Shown here piece by piece: positions 34,199-35,287 of a stretch of 35,287 bases of DNA. The notes beneath the pieces are model-generated. The model was not told the origin of the DNA. It was given only the letters and a program-made list of their open reading frames with translations, and did no database searches. Numbering within the stretch: the first letter of the stretch is position 1; each line of letters begins with the position of its first letter. Origin of the DNA: Flavobacterium macacae (GTDB lineage: Bacteria > Bacteroidota > Bacteroidia > Flavobacteriales > Flavobacteriaceae); the NCBI RefSeq assembly GCF_003865365.1, contig NZ_RQVR01000023.1:1-35287 (forward strand), in the 5' to 3' direction. A program made the position numbers and the translations under genes.

Positions 34199-35236
34199 TT
34201 ATCCCTGTTGCACCAAATGTTGCAAATCCGGATCATTCTTAATCCTTTCCAATTCCGTTGCAATAATTAGAACGATGTCTTTTTTTATCTGGCGATAATT
34301 GCTTTCAATTTCTTGTTTCATTTTATCTTTACCCTGCTCATCAACAAAGGATAAGATTTGCGGTATCTCCTGATAAACTTTAGTTTCTGCGGCAACTTTT
34401 TCATTGTCCACAACAATTTCAGCGTGAAATATTTTTTGCTCGATACGTTCATCAAAATTATCGGATACAGACCCCACAAACATACCTTGTGTTAGTGTTG
34501 AAATTTTGGAAGCTGGAATAAGACTATCTAATTGTGTGGAAATGGAAGTTGATGTATCATTTCGGTTGATTGATATACTTTGACGCTTTTGCAATACTTT
34601 CCCGAACCTTTCCGAAAGGCTCTTTGCAGTTTCGCCAACTACCTGGCCCGAAAATATATTGCCCACAGTGTTTTGGATAACCTTTGCTTCTTTATCGCCA
34701 TAATCCCTTATCAATTGCGAAAAATCCTGAAAGCCTAAACAAACTGCCACCTTATTACTTCGGGCAGTTGCAATAAGATTATCTAATCCACGAAAATAAA
34801 TAGTGGGCAACTCATCAATAATAACAGAACTCTTTAATTGCCCTTTTTTATTAATGAGCTTGACAATCCTTGAATTATACAATCCCAAAGCTGCCGAATA
34901 AATATTTTGACGGTCGGGATTGTTTCCAACACAAAGGATTTTCGGTTCTTTGGGATTGTTGATGTCCAGTGAAAAATCATCGCCAGTCATTACCCAATAC
35001 AATTGTGGCGAAATCATTCTTGATAAAGGAATTTTTGCTGATGCAATCTGCCCCTGTAATTGGTCTTGTGCACCACTTTGCCACGCATCCATAAACGGCG
35101 AAAGATAATTTTCCAGATCAGGATATGAAGTAAGGATAGTGAATACATCCGAATACTTCTTGTTCAGTAATTCAATGGCGTGTGGAAAGGTGCAGTATTT
35201 CCCATTATCATAGATTTTGAGATACTGGATATGCAA
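34199..35236 (-). pseudogene. traG: 5'-truncated TraG/MobC conjugative coupling protein (C-terminal half)
   Basis: The frame corresponds to the C-terminal half of the Bacteroidota VirD4/TraG-like coupling ATPase. Recognisable blocks are KIYDNGKYCTFPHAIELL, FSLDINNPKEPKILCVGNNP, the Walker B-like SSVIIDELPTIYF, and RGLDNLIATARSNKVAVCLG, FQDFSQLIRDYG. The Walker A half, the membrane anchor and about 300 residues are missing. Upstream of KIYDNG the frame reads a few residues and hits a TAG at 35261-35263, inside the window, so the gene is cut at about 35235 and not by the window edge. The apparent TTG start at 35236 is at the break. It shows that the metal island lies in a conjugative element that has lost transfer functions here. 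Confidence 0.75.
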
Positions 35237-35287
35237 ATAAAACCTGCAGTATAAGTTAAGCTACATTTTTGTAATTAATTTGATTGT

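Overview
The window reads as Bacteroidota DNA, probably Sphingobacteriia or Flavobacteriia. It has a T9SS C-terminal sorting domain, TonB-dependent receptor architecture with a CarboxypepD_reg-like head, RteC and TraG proteins of CTnDOT-type conjugative elements, Bacteroidota-only small families (DUF6660, DUF6428, DUF3347), and TTG-N19-TAnnTTTG-like promoter elements. Almost every real gene is on the minus strand, so transcription runs from high to low coordinates.

Layout. (1) 1-5841: a surface-protein operon. It holds a T9SS-exported seven-repeat protein, an RHS-like 1138-residue exported protein, and the N-terminal half of a DUF6443/RHS protein that runs off the left edge. This part looks richer in G+C than what follows. 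(2) About 6112-8560: a scarred mobile-element boundary. A fragment of an IS3-family OrfB, a fragment of rteC and the C-terminal third of an element-borne methylase/helicase abut one another, followed by an intact rteC. (3) 8803-21706: a zinc/cadmium/cobalt block. In transcription order it is a DUF6660-type small exported protein, a CzcA-CzcC fusion pump, a CzcB adaptor, a Fur-family regulator, a transglutaminase-like protein, a Zn/Cd P-type ATPase, a second DUF6660-type protein, a TonB-dependent receptor and a CDF-like transporter. A second Fur-family gene lies just upstream (21766-22173). (4) 22394-31374: a copper block. It holds an AraC-type regulator with a CxxC HMA-like head, a Cu(I) P-type ATPase, a copper-chaperone gene broken by a TGA inside its metal motif, a Cys/Lys-rich small exported protein, HMA-DUF3347, DUF305, DUF3347 and haem-binding proteins, and a multicopper oxidase carrying a CopB-like C-terminal barrel. 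(5) 31596-34118: an ars operon (arsR, DUF6428, arsC, acr3). (6) 34199-35236: a 5'-truncated traG/mobC fragment.

Taken together, the interval from about 6.3 to 35.2 kb is a multi-metal resistance island (Zn/Cd/Co, Cu, As). It is embedded in, or left over from, an integrative conjugative element whose transfer genes are truncated on both sides. Metal would be moved from cytosol to periplasm by the two P-type ATPases, the CDF-like protein and ACR3, oxidised or buffered in the periplasm by the multicopper oxidase, DUF3347, DUF305 and Cys-rich proteins, and expelled by the RND pump. The least explained parts are three small exported proteins sharing an IWxPPK tail, each heading a metal gene set, and a 17-bp palindrome TTGCAAT-N3-ATTGCAA next to both Fur-family genes. 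No tRNA, rRNA or CRISPR array was seen.
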